A DNA stretch of 24,794 bases from Helicostylum pulchrum (lineage: Eukaryota; Mucoromycota; Mucoromycetes; Mucorales; Mucoraceae). Below, piece after piece: positions 10,350 through 19,283 of the stretch (positions are counted from its first letter, which is position 1; each line of letters starts with the position of its first letter). The notes below the pieces were generated by a model, which saw only the letters and a program-made list of their open reading frames with translations, had not been told where the DNA came from and did no database searches. The stretch is from NCBI GenBank assembly GCA_025677825.1, contig JAIXMO010000114.1:1-24794 (forward strand). The letters run 5' to 3'. The position numbers and the translations under genes are program-made.

Positions 10350-11697
10350 TTAGACAAAAAGTTTTTTTTCTTGAGGGATTATTACGATACAGCCAAGAGG
10401 AACCTTTGGATTAGTAGAATTATCTTTAGTGCAGGCAACAGTGATAGGGCTATAAATTCGATGAACCGGCAAAATACAATGAGCATTCCAGTCTTCAAAG
10501 CCTTTACAGAACTCAATGCTCGTTTCGTCATAATTACTGGAGTTGAGGCTGAATCGACGAAACCATCTTACAAAAGCAAACGTATGTGGTGTATTCTTTT
10601 ATTCGAGCGTCAGGGAGTGCTGAAAAAAGTATTGTACCTCACCGTAATAACTTGCAACAGAATCATTTACGCAAGGTCCTTTAAAAAATGCTTGTATGTA
10701 TGCACCTTTCATTGATCGTGCCAAGCGACTACTATAGATAACATCGGATTGAAATGTCTTGGATACTTTAATACTGCGGTCGACCAAAATTGGAACTGTT
10801 GAAGTTGAATAGGGAGATAAATTCGACAAGTGAAAAAAGGTTGTAAAGGTTTGATGAGGGTAGCAGATAGAGTAATATTCAAGTAGTAGTTTGAGGTGAT
10901 CAGCATCCATATCAGAGTTCTTGATTAGTTTGAAATTAGCTGCTTTGTCCTTACAATATAAATCTTCTGAGCCAGTTACAACACCATCATTTCTTGTGAA
11001 TTCATAGGAGGACAAATTGTAAAATCTGATACGGGCTTGATAATTCACTGGTATGTAGGAAGAAGAAGAGATTGCAGTTGCACCAAGAACATCAAGCTGG
11101 TCTTTTGATAAAAAACCTTCGCCCATTTCTCTTATCAAGGAAGGTGCGTGGATGCTTTCTAAAAAGTTTGACATATATGTATGCTGAATAGAGGAGATGT
11201 TTCGATTTTCTGTTGAATTTTTCAAAACTCCATTCATTCTTTCAAGTGAAAAACAAGATGTATTAAATGAACTTCCGAACTGTTCAATGTTGTCATATAA
11301 GTGGAGTGTGTAATGAAAGTTTGGTTTGATAGATTCTGGTCCAAACAAGTGTGAATAACCAGTACAGAAAGATCGTAATAGTTCCCGACCTTCGACAGCT
11401 TTTCGCATCGAAATAGACGGCAAAACAACAATACGACAGGCCTGTACAAAGTTTATCCAATTATCGTAATGTCGTCTTTTGAATCCTCCCTGAAGCCTTT
11501 CATCTACAACCATATTCTTTAAAACATATTCAGAATAATGTAATGTCCAGACTTCAAACTCGCTTCCTTTCATGTAAGAAAATCCACCTTTGATCTTGTG
11601 TACTATGGAGTGATAGCCATTTGGTAATATTACGCTAGATGCTAGGACGGCCATGCTAGATAAAATATAGAATGTAAGTTTTTTGTTGTTGCTATTA

Positions 11698-11909
11698 CAG
11701 TATGCGGCAAAAGTGTCCGCATGTTTTTGATTTCTCCGGTTTTTATGCAATATCTGTAAGAATATAAATCCAAACAAAACGAGTAATATACCATTAAAAC
11801 CCCCTTAAAAAACTAAAAAGAAGTTTGTTAAACTTAAACGCTATAAATAGTAAAAGCCCCGATTCAAATCAATTTCAAATTAAAAGGTGTATGCGGACAC
11901 TTTTGCCTC
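11698..11909. repeat. Left arm of DD34E element 1: outer and inner facing motifs
   Basis: The outer site (11698-11723) reads GCGGCAAAAGTGTCCGCATG. The inner site (11890-11909) is its reverse complement with small changes: TATGCGGACACTTTTGCCTC. Both lie outside the coding region. Likely transposase-binding sites (inference). Confidence 0.75.
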
Positions 11910-11947
11910 TTTTACATTTTTTTTTTACATCATTTATTAAAAAGTAG

Positions 11948-12967
11948 TTAATGCTTTGTCCAATATCCTTTTGCTTTAATAACTTCGTTACACCTCTTGT
12001 GCATGCTAAGAATATATGGCCTTACTTCTTCTGGTGTGATACTGTACCAAATATCTACTATTCTTTTCTTGAGTTCCTTTATTGATGATGGTGGCATAGT
12101 ATAATTAGAATACAATCGATTTTTCAATAGAGCCCAAATGTTTTCGATAGGATTCAAATCTGGTGACTGTGCTGGCCAGTTTACGGTCTCAATTTTTTGA
12201 TCTCTGAGCCAATCAGTAACAATATTAGCAGTATGTTTTCTATCGTTATCATGCATAAAAAGAATGTCATCCTTCTTGAAATTGTAATAATCAATTGTTT
12301 CAATAAAGTCTTCTTCTAGAATACGTTTATAAAGATGTTTGTCCATTGTTGTATCGATAAAAACAAGATAACCAACTCCTTCCCAAGTAATACAGCTCCA
12401 AACCATAACACTACCACCACCATGCTTTACTGTCTGATTTACTTGCTCTAGTCTAATACCTTCGTCGGATCTTTTGTAACACCAACTTACACCGTCTGAG
12501 CCAAAACGGTTAATTTTTGTCTCATCAGACCAAATAACATTTTTCCAGTCAATATCTGTCCAATCAACGCGGCTTTTACCGAATGCTAATCGCAATTTTC
12601 GATTGACAGGAGATATTTTAGGTTTGTTAGGTTTCTTAAAAGGGACAATACCTCTTGATTGAAGGTAACGACGAATAGAACGCGTACTTAATGAGATTCC
12701 TAGGTCATTTAATAGCAGTCTTGACAAAACAGTAGCTGATTGGACCTTTCCTTTGGTCACCTGATAAACCATAAAATCGATTGTAGATTTAGTAACTTTC
12801 ATATTTCGCCCTTTTAATTGTATATTTCTGTCGGGTAACTTTTCCTTTCCTATTTTAGCAACTGTTGACTTGCCTACCCCTGTTCTAGTTGAGGTTTCAC
12901 GAACACTCATTCCGTTTGTTAAACATTGTACGACATTATTGATTTTGGAAGTAGACGTTTTTCGCAT
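11948..12967 (-). CDS. Tc1/mariner DD34E transposase, intact
   Basis: A complete 339-residue frame from ATG 12967. It has an N-terminal helix-turn-helix (about 5-45, MSVRETSTRTGVGKSTVAKI) and a second helical region (about 75-105). The DDE domain has D148 in IWSDETKINRF, D240 in FMHDNDRKHTA and E275 in SPDLNPIENIW, with 34 residues between D240 and E275. Conserved KHGGGSVMVW and C-terminal KAKGYWTKH. Closest relative in the window is the dead DD34E copy at 19284 (shared KHGGGS, HDND.KHT, KGYWTK). Expected to excise and insert its element at TA sites in the nucleus. No damage seen; transcription from its own TATA box is plausible. Confidence 0.95.
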   Translation of the reverse strand: MRKTSTSKINNVVQCLTNGMSVRETSTRTGVGKSTVAKIGKEKLPDRNIQLKGRNMKVTKSTIDFMVYQVTKGKVQSATVLSRLLLNDLGISLSTRSIRRYLQSRGIVPFKKPNKPKISPVNRKLRLAFGKSRVDWTDIDWKNVIWSDETKINRFGSDGVSWCYKRSDEGIRLEQVNQTVKHGGGSVMVWSCITWEGVGYLVFIDTTMDKHLYKRILEEDFIETIDYYNFKKDDILFMHDNDRKHTANIVTDWLRDQKIETVNWPAQSPDLNPIENIWALLKNRLYSNYTMPPSSIKELKKRIVDIWYSITPEEVRPYILSMHKRCNEVIKAKGYWTKH

Positions 12968-13042
12968 TTTGATAACTTGAAATTTTGGATATTACTTACT
13001 GTGAATATGTGTAGTTAGTATCTTACACTATGTTTGGTGTCA

Positions 13043-13051
13043 TTTTTTATA
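13043..13051 (-). promoter_or_regulatory. TATA box of DD34E transposase 1
   Basis: TATAAAAAA on the minus strand, about 80 bp before ATG 12967. Confidence 0.45.
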
Positions 13052-13104
13052 GCAATATTAAATATGTAGCCAAATTGTGGTTCAGAAAAAAAAAAAAAAA
13101 AAAA

Positions 13105-13314
13105 GGGGCAGAAGTGTCCGCATAGTATCTCTGACTTTAAACAAAGATTAATTTCGTTACTCCAACTCTAAACTTTGTGTGACATAACTTGTAAACGACA
13201 ATATACAGGGCTTTCATATCGTATAAACTTTGTCTGCTTTCGAAAATTATCTTAGCAACAATAAGCTGATATATTCAAAAGTCTGTAACATGCGGACACT
13301 TTTGCCGCATACTG
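13105..13314. repeat. Right arm of DD34E element 1: inner and outer facing motifs
   Basis: Inner site 13105-13124 (GGGGCAGAAGTGTCCGCATA) and outer terminus 13289-13314 face each other, as in the left arm. The sequence between the sites is not related to that of the left arm, yet the span is nearly equal (210 and 212 bp). Confidence 0.75.
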
Positions 13315-15359
13315 TATAATGATATTATTTACCTCTGGTAGTGCTTTTCTGTAAAAAATCCGCTTTCTGAATACTTGATCATTATTGATTTTGCTAATCC
13401 AAGCCATATACAATGCAAATAGTCTTGCGATGTACTTTTAACAAGATCGAGGTACCGTAAACTTCTTAGAATGCTGAATCTCATACCATGAGACCTTTCT
13501 TGAATTCTCCTTTCAGCCTTATTTTTACATCTATACCATTTATCCGCTTGCAAATCATTCAGAACCTTGTTGTTATTTGGCGGATAATGATGTGATTCAA
13601 AACCTGAATAATCCAATCTTTTTGTTTCAGGAAAAATCTTGAAAGACCTATCACAACGAAAGCAAGATCGAGTTGAAGAGAAACCAGTGAAGGCACTCAG
13701 CTTACGCTGCATAGGTATATCAGCAAGAACTTGAATCAGGCAGGCTTTAACAATTTCACCGTCATCGTTATCATATGCTGACGAATTGAATGTAGACATA
13801 CGGACACCAAAGTATAAACTACGCAGTTGTTTTGTTACAATTTCCAACACTCTTTGTGTCTGATTACAGTTGGATTCACCGGGCCCTTCCACAAGACAAA
13901 GAAGAATGGTATTCTCTTTCTTAATTCGTTCATCTACGGGCAAGTTGTTTACCTGAATATAATATGCAACACATGAGGCTGAAGTGTTATCGAAAGGTTG
14001 GAAGCCGTCTATTAACATCATTTTGTAAGTAATAAAAAAAAAGGAATCGTATTATTATTAATTATTTTTTTTTTTTTACCTGCGTTAAGAGTAAGACAAA
14101 GGGTACGGTTGTCATTTACAAAAGGTGTATGTCCATCAGTAGAAAGGATATTCCTCCACATTTTTCCTTGAGAGCAATGGTACATCATATCGTCAGGCCC
14201 TGTGGCTTCAGAAAAATTGCGCCATTCTTCACACTTCTCTTCAAAACCCTTTCTAAGGAACAATTTCTGTAATGAACTAATCAAACAATGATATATTGTT
14301 CTTTTAATTGGAGTTTTGGATCCATTTTGATATATAGCGGTACGGCATTTTTTTTTGCTTAAAGGATCAATATATGTACAATGGTCTGGAGGATAAGGCG
14401 TAGTTAATCCTTCACTGTTGCTGAACAAATATAACGTGTAGCATTTAGGGCAAGTAGCGTATGTAGTAATTCCATCTGTTAACGAACTGAAACCAGTTTC
14501 TTTTTTCATAGTAGGTATTGCTCTTGGAAAATTCAAACCAGCAAATAAAACACGAAATACTTCAAGTAACTTGTGTGTAGCAGCGAATGTGAGGTATTCC
14601 ACTTGAAAAATTAATAGAAAAAGGCAGATAAACAGGTAAATTGGTTCTTTTAGCTGGACAGAGGTAAAACGTTTGCGTTCTATTGTAAAATATCATTAAA
14701 TAAAGTGCGAATTATGACAGTAAAAAAACAATTGTAAATTTACCTTTTTTTATAACGAATGTATCTTCAGTAGTTGACAGTATCGCTTAACATAGATATT
14801 ACTTGATCCATCCAATTATCCTCAGGTACTACAAAATCTTCATTTATATCTTCAAATACTGGTATATTTTCATCATCATTTATGACACTTATTCCTTCCT
14901 CATAATCAAAGTTGTCATCTTAACAAAGTGTTAGTATATGTGATGCATAAAAAAGAAAAAAAAAACTATACCATATAAATCTCCGTCGTATGAATCGTTT
15001 TCGTCTGCATCGGCAACATGGGAAAATTCTGCCTCAATAGAAGATATCACAAGTTCAGAAAAAGATAAGGTATCGTCTGTAATTGATATATCTATTTCTA
15101 AAGGTCTTGTAAGTAATGCTTTAATTTTCCAAATACCATAATTCTATGTTACCATCTATTATGTTATTTGGGCCTAAACTAGTGGTAGATGCCACAAGAC
15201 TATCTTGAAATTTTTTTTCATCTGCGTGATTTTTTGCGGTACTAGCTGGGACACACGCGCCATTGCATTCAAAACAATAACAATAGGTTTTTCTTTTGCG
15301 GCTGTTGGACATAATACAGAAAAAGTTTGATGAATGAAATAACAATCCAAAGGGACATC

Positions 15360-15367
15360 CTTATATA
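15360..15367 (-). promoter_or_regulatory. TATA box of the Plavaka-like transposase gene
   Basis: TATATAAG on the minus strand, about 50 bp before ATG 15312. The spacing supports that start. Confidence 0.45.
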
Positions 15368-16043
15368 TCTTTTTTTTTATATGGACATTGCTTTCTTAAA
15401 GAACCAATACTATTTTTGCTTTCTTTATGGGCCAATAGCTATTATTGTCTGTTGTTGTTCGCTCATGCGTCCTCTAAAGGGAATATGCAAGTGATGCATA
15501 TCGCGATGCTATTCTTTTTAAATCAAGAAATAAATCTTTGATGCATTTTTTTTAGATCCAAATGTTTTTTTTTTCACAGCAAAAGCAAATAAATAAATAA
15601 TTTGTACTTTTTTTTTTGCTACAAAAAAAAAAAAAAGGTCCTTTTTTTTCACTTGATTACATTTACATTGTAATAATACGCAAAATTACTTATCTTGTCA
15701 ACCTAAATGTATTATATTAGCTCTCTTAGTATATTATCTTGTTGGCTAGTGCATTTTTACTGCTTTATTTAACGCATGATATCCCAAAATAGGTTTTTTC
15801 TTTGCATGTATTATGATGCATCATGTACTAATAGGAAATAAAACTATTTTATTGGATATATTTATTCTAACTGTTTATTTTTTGTTTACTGACACGATCA
15901 ACATTAATTGTAAAAAATATTTCAACTACTGGCATGTCGATCGATATCAGATGTTTATCGATAGTTCCTTTTAAACGCAGTGTACCTTCATGGTAACAAG
16001 TCATTCTTCAATGCCATTGGCTACCCGTAAAAACATTGGTATA
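15368..16043. other. Non-coding AT-rich region
   Basis: Poly-T and poly-A runs (for example 15547-15640) and AT-rich sequence. No frame, array or inverted repeat I can support. It lies between the promoter of the Plavaka-like gene and the 3' end of a small minus-strand frame. Confidence 0.4.
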
Positions 16044-16259
16044 TTAGTTACCATAAAAAGATCCTGAGTACAACAGGTCCGCCATAGTGTGCATCAAAAA
16101 TATCAGAATAGTAATAAACGCTTCTCGGTTCAAGTTACCTTCGAGTTCATTTTCAATGAAGTAAGAATAAACGGCTACAAAACATGTGTTCGTTATAAGC
16201 ATTTTATCTTCGTAAGTGATAGCAAGCTGTTGCAAGAATAATTCTACGTATGTAGACAT
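16044..16259 (-). CDS. Small hypothetical protein, 71 residues
   Basis: Not recognised. The frame from ATG 16259 starts MSTYVELFLQQLAITYED and contains a hydrophobic helical stretch (about 48-66, ITILIFLMHTMADLLYSG). A TATA box lies about 57 bp upstream, the same spacing as for better-supported genes. Near the end the frame reads TTTTATG followed by GTAACT, a possible donor, so this may be only a first exon. It could also be chance; no homolog can be seen in the window. Confidence 0.35.
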   Translation of the reverse strand: MSTYVELFLQQLAITYEDKMLITNTCFVAVYSYFIENELEGNLNREAFITILIFLMHTMADLLYSGSFYGN

Positions 16260-16315
16260 TTCAAATAAAAATAAAAATAAAGTAAACGAGAAGAAAAATA
16301 AAGGAAAAAATATGC

Positions 16316-16323
16316 ATTTTATA
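16316..16323 (-). promoter_or_regulatory. TATA box of the small gene at 16259
   Basis: TATAAAAT on the minus strand, about 57 bp before the ATG. Confidence 0.35.
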
Positions 16324-17190
16324 AAGTTGCTGGTGGAATGGAGGATAGTAATCAGAAAAAAATTTAAATCCTGATGTCATAGAGTACTCCTAATTAGGAA
16401 TATAATTGCCTTATTGCGGGGGCTGTATTTTTTTCCGAAAGGAGGGGGGTGTATTTCTTTTTTGTATGAGAACAGCCTAAAACACTTAAAAACAACGATT
16501 TTTTTTTCGTAGTGAATAGTTATTAGCTGGGAACTATCTTAAATATTAGCCGAGTCTCACAAGTCCCTAATCTCCAACTTAAATATTACTTTAAAAAACA
16601 TGACTTGTTGAATTTTACTGAAGGTAAAGCGGAGTTTAACCAATATTGTGGAGTAACTGGATTGGCCCACTATTTTTCCAGTTAAGCGGATGGTATCTTC
16701 GGAGTTTTGAGCTAAAAATCCGGAGTGGACTAGCCTTATCGAGCTTAGATTATAGTCCCAAAAGACCCGTTCTGGATTAAATTAAAACGACGCAATAAAC
16801 AATAAATAAAATTTTAAGTTTAAATCTGTACACCTAAACGTTATAACATATTTGTTTTAATTCGTGAATTACGCGTTATGTGAAAATACATTTGCGCTGT
16901 TTGAATTTTGTGACTTTGATTGTACTATGAAAGTAACCATTACCACTATAAGGCGTTGGATAATAGATTTGTGGGACTCGTATTTTCACTCTCACATTTT
17001 ACAAAAAAGGTGATTTTTGTTGACTTAAACTCCGGATGGTAAAAATATCTTTTCCAATTTTCACTTTTTCCGAAATTTACATATCGTATTTTCACAATCT
17101 TTGCTCCGTATTATCCAATCAATTTCGATGAATTTGTCGCAACTTAAAGATTTTTATGAGTCTTTGCATCGTATCGAGCATTAATAAAAA

Positions 17191-17252
17191 GCCATGTAGA
17201 TACTGAGTTAAAGCCACGCAGATACCGTGCGAAAGACATGTAAAGCCGTGTA
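17191..17252 (+). repeat. Degenerate short tandem motif before a promoter
   Basis: Three imperfect copies of an AAGCCRYGTAGATAC-like unit, at 17190-17206, 17212-17227 and 17242-17252 (the last one shortened), just upstream of the TATA box at 17268. Confidence 0.35.
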
Positions 17253-17267
17253 AAATCAAAATACATG

Positions 17268-17276
17268 TATATAAAA
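17268..17276 (+). promoter_or_regulatory. TATA box of the gene at 17328
   Basis: TATATAAAA, about 60 bp before ATG 17328. Confidence 0.5.
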
Positions 17277-17419
17277 ACAAGTAATTGAAACGTTTATACT
17301 TTACCTTATACTTTAATTTTTTTAAAAATGGCCATCAATTCTTCCCCCTCTTCCTCTACTTCTACCTTTTCAGTTAGTATCCCAGGAAATACAAATATGA
17401 ATTCCAAAAAAAAAATGGA

Positions 17420-17673
17420 CACTAAGGCGAACCAGAGCGATAATATCTAATCGGTGGCGGTTGTGGAAGCGTTGTACCGCTTATACAAGCGGTATCGCTA
17501 AAATTTGGCAGGGAAAAAAAAAATTATCGATGGAATTTCAATTTCCTTCTTTTCAATTACAGCTTTTGCTCATTTTCTCCAAATGGAAAAAAAAGAATGC
17601 TAACAAAATTCAGCTTTTTTTGAAAAAAAAGGATTCAGCGGTCAGGGAAGCGATAGCGCTCCATTTATCGCCA
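17420..17673. repeat. Left subterminal AGCGAT repeats of the CACTA element
   Basis: AGCGAT, AGCGTT, AGCGGT and their complements recur: 17437, 17469, 17476 (inverted), 17488, 17494 (inverted), 17649 (AGCGATAGCGCT) and 17667 (inverted). Typical of CACTA transposase-binding zones. Confidence 0.65.
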
Positions 17674-17819
17674 TATAACATATTTTTTTTTTATGCGGAT
17701 TATTTTGTTAATTAATATTCCGCTCTAATAAGTTCTTATATAAAGCAAGTATTTTTTTTTTAATAAACGCCCTACTTTTTTTTTTTTTTACTTATTCTTT
17801 TAATTCGCAATACATACCG

Positions 17820-17900
17820 TTAACTGTAAATATTGCTGAAAAAAGAAGACTTGCTGGGGACAGAGATGGTGGCAGTCCCACCCAGCGAAGACGTTATTGA
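17820..17900 (+). pseudogene. Possible last-exon remnant inside the CACTA element
   Basis: An open stretch encodes AEKRRLAGDRDGGSPTQRRRY then TGA (17898-17900). It precedes the 3' non-coding homology block in the same way that the DKRRRV end of the partner gene (4701) precedes its block. No acceptor site is evident, so this is a weak call. The stretch also forms a GCTGGG...CCCAGC inverted repeat (17853-17886). Confidence 0.25.
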
Positions 17901-17984
17901 TTTTAAAAAAAAACTATAATTACTTCTATTTTTCTTTCCTTTTTTTTTTCGTCACTTCCTTTTTCCTCTTTCTTCTTTTCGATA

Positions 17985-18600
17985 AAATGAAATAAAAGTT
18001 CTTTTGTTCTTGGACTTTGTACATCTTGTGTCATGTCAGTCATGTCATAATTTTTTGAAATGAGGTAAGATGAATAGTCACTTACTATAATTAAATAGCT
18101 CTAACACTAAATTATTCTTACTTTATCTATTTTGTATTTCTGTTACTACTTACAATATATAGGGCTTCACTGTAAGACCTTTTGCTATCGGCCAGACTAA
18201 TTTGGTTCTAATAATGTAACTATATACTTAAATTTAAACTTACACTGTATTCTGATGTTTTTTTTTACTTAATACATTGATAGCTTATTTCTCAAGAGTA
18301 TTATTGCTTTTATCTTCCACGTTATTGGCCGTGCTCTATTTACTTTTTGCTTATATAAAGAATAAGACCGAACTATAAAATACATATACCTTCCTCTTCT
18401 GTATACAATGTAGAATAACAACAAAATTCACATATAAATAATAGATTGCACTTTTTTTTTTTTCATATAATTCTTTTTTTTTATTTAATAAATCTATATT
18501 ACAAAATGTACTATAATACTGCTGTTTTATTAAATAACTATTTTATTCTATAACCTTTTAATGGATCCGATATATACTGTAATGCTTTTTTTTTATTAAT
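17985..18600. repeat. Right-end non-coding region, second copy (homologous to 4840-5480)
   Basis: Shares ordered blocks with 4840-5480: AATAAAAGTTCTTTT, CTTTGTACAT, ACAAAATTCACATATAAATA, AATAACTATTTTAT, TAATGCT plus poly-T. Lies inside the CACTA element. Confidence 0.6.
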
Positions 18601-18655
18601 GGACAAAAATTATTGGGATTTAAATAAACTCAAACGATAAAGCTGTGTTTTAACG

Positions 18656-18731
18656 CCATCGATAATTGTAGCGATATCGATTAGCGGCAGCGATAAACGA
18701 AGCGATGTGATCGCTCGGGCTCGCCTTAGTG
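18656..18731. repeat. Right subterminal AGCGAT repeats and terminus of the CACTA element
   Basis: AGCGAT at about 18670, 18688 and 18700, with inverted ATCGCT near 18710 and AGCGGC near 18682, ending in GCTCGCCTTAGTG at 18731. Confidence 0.65.
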
Positions 18732-18920
18732 GGAAGCTGGTCCAAAGATAGGGAAACTGCTCCTATCGAGGCTAACATTTTTCATCACCCTTTTAATTTA
18801 AAAAAAGGAACTGTTGGAGAAAACTGGCAAAATGTATACGATGCTGTAAATGAAGTCGACAGCAAAATTTGTGGAAAGCTTGGCAAAACCGCAATTCGTA
18901 GTAAGCTTGAAAGAATGATA

Positions 18921-19133
18921 CAGTGACCAGCAAAACTGTCCCTATGTTCGGAAATTTTAAACATAACGACTATTAATTGTGTAAGATCTAATATTTAAGT
19001 ATGGGTATATAAGTAATATATGATGTAAAAATGATGTAGTTTTTATTAAAAGAAAAAGGGAATAAAAATATTACTCATGGCGTGAGAAACATTCCGGTTA
19101 ATACGATTGGTACATAGGGACAGTTTTGCACGG
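18921..19133. repeat. Left long inverted repeat of DD34E element 2
   Basis: Outer site at 18928-18945 (CAGCAAAACTGTCCCTATGT) and inner, opposite-facing site at 19110-19131 (TACATAGGGACAGTTTTGCA). Same arm design as DD34E element 1. Confidence 0.85.
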
Positions 19134-19198
19134 ATATTTAAAATTTTAAATTTTTTGAAAAAAAAAAATTACCGCAATTCCGCTTCTCATCCAAAATG

Positions 19199-19206
19199 TA
19201 TAAAAT
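19199..19206 (+). promoter_or_regulatory. TATA box of DD34E transposase 2
   Basis: TATAAAAT, 85 bp before ATG 19284, close to the spacing in element 1. A TATATAAA at 19258 is too near the start. Confidence 0.4.
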
Positions 19207-19283
19207 TAAGAGAAAATATTGGGAAAATAGTTCTTTATTCTATTTCATATTTGCTGGTATATAAATCTTAAGACCACGTGATA

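Larger units (their letters stand above)
11698..13314 (-). mobile_element. Tc1/mariner DD34E element 1, in an intron
   Basis: 1617 bp flanked by TA (11696-11697 and 13315-13316). The 26-bp termini are exact inverted repeats starting CAGTATGCGGCAAAAGTGTC. It lies in the last intron of the Plavaka-like gene, in the same orientation as that gene. The transposase frame is complete. Confidence 0.93.
10350..15312 (-). pseudogene. Plavaka-like (CACTA superfamily) transposase gene, decayed, with a mariner in an intron
   Basis: Exons complement(join(10350..11655, 13333..14008, 14080..14679, 14744..14918, 14972..15097, 15153..15312)), about 1013 residues. Landmarks in order: RKRK near the start with a CYCFEC...H cluster (zinc-like), acidic exons 2-3, CPKC (about 230), DGFQPF (about 353), GFSS..CFRC, DYLHCIWLG (about 555), PNFHYTLHL, ERMNG (about 717), and a C-terminal HTFAFVRWF ... 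ILPVHRI segment. DGF, DxxH and ER.NG are the likely DDE positions. Damage: exon 14744-14918 is one base out of phase (near 14780), and TAA at 10599-10601 interrupts a C-terminal frame that otherwise runs 83 more codons to TAA 10350. The 1677-nt intron 11656-13332 contains a DD34E element; without it the intron is 58 nt. Start chosen at MSNSRKRK; an upstream ATG at 15345 is possible. Confidence 0.8.
16324..17327. other. Non-coding region upstream of the gene at 17328
   Basis: No convincing frame. Scattered CGGAGT/CCGGATGG-like words in both orientations (near 16630, 16686, 16699, 16720, 17032, 17103) and a short degenerate repeat at 17191-17252. Presumed 5' region of the plus-strand gene at 17328. 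Confidence 0.4.
17420..18731. mobile_element. Non-autonomous CACTA (EnSpm-like) element
   Basis: The left end reads CACTAAGGCGAACCAGAGCG and the right end, reverse-complemented, CACTAAGGCGAGCCCGAGCG; both continue AT, giving two mismatches in 22 bp. A 3-bp duplication GGA flanks it (17417-17419 and 18732-18734). CACTA termini and a 3-bp duplication define this superfamily. Both ends carry AGCGAT-type subterminal repeats. At 1312 bp it has no transposase frame. Its 3' half resembles the region after the two-gene element at the left of the window, so it looks like an internal-deletion derivative of a related autonomous element. Confidence 0.88.
17328..18918 (+). pseudogene. Unrecognised gene split by a CACTA element and cut by a DD34E element
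   Basis: The frame starts at ATG 17328 with a Ser/Thr-rich N-terminus (MAINSSPSSSTSTF) and reaches NSKKKMD at a run of ten A. There a CACTA element (17420-18731) interrupts it. Past the element the frame NGSWSKDRETAPIE... runs to 18918, where DD34E element 2 begins. Across the empty site the two parts differ by one frame; a one- or two-base change in the A-run would account for it (inference). The second part has HPFNLKKGTVGENWQNVYDA and GKTAIRSKLERM, which could be a Myb/SANT-like helical DNA-binding region, but I cannot assign a family. The sequence beyond DD34E element 2 does not clearly continue it. Translation in place would stop at 17448. Confidence 0.5.

Noticed and set aside
10599..11777. 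A continuous minus-strand frame starting MFGFIFLQILHK
   Set aside because: Its first part is translated from the end of the DD34E mariner and then intron; the real exon starts at 11655.
17461..17715. An 84-residue plus-strand frame in the CACTA element
   Set aside because: Starts with TTG inside the subterminal repeats and is Lys/Phe-rich from homopolymer runs; no support as a gene.
17853..17886. GCTGGG...CCCAGC inverted repeat as a structured RNA
   Set aside because: Short, with a bulge, and in a possible coding remnant; no further RNA features.
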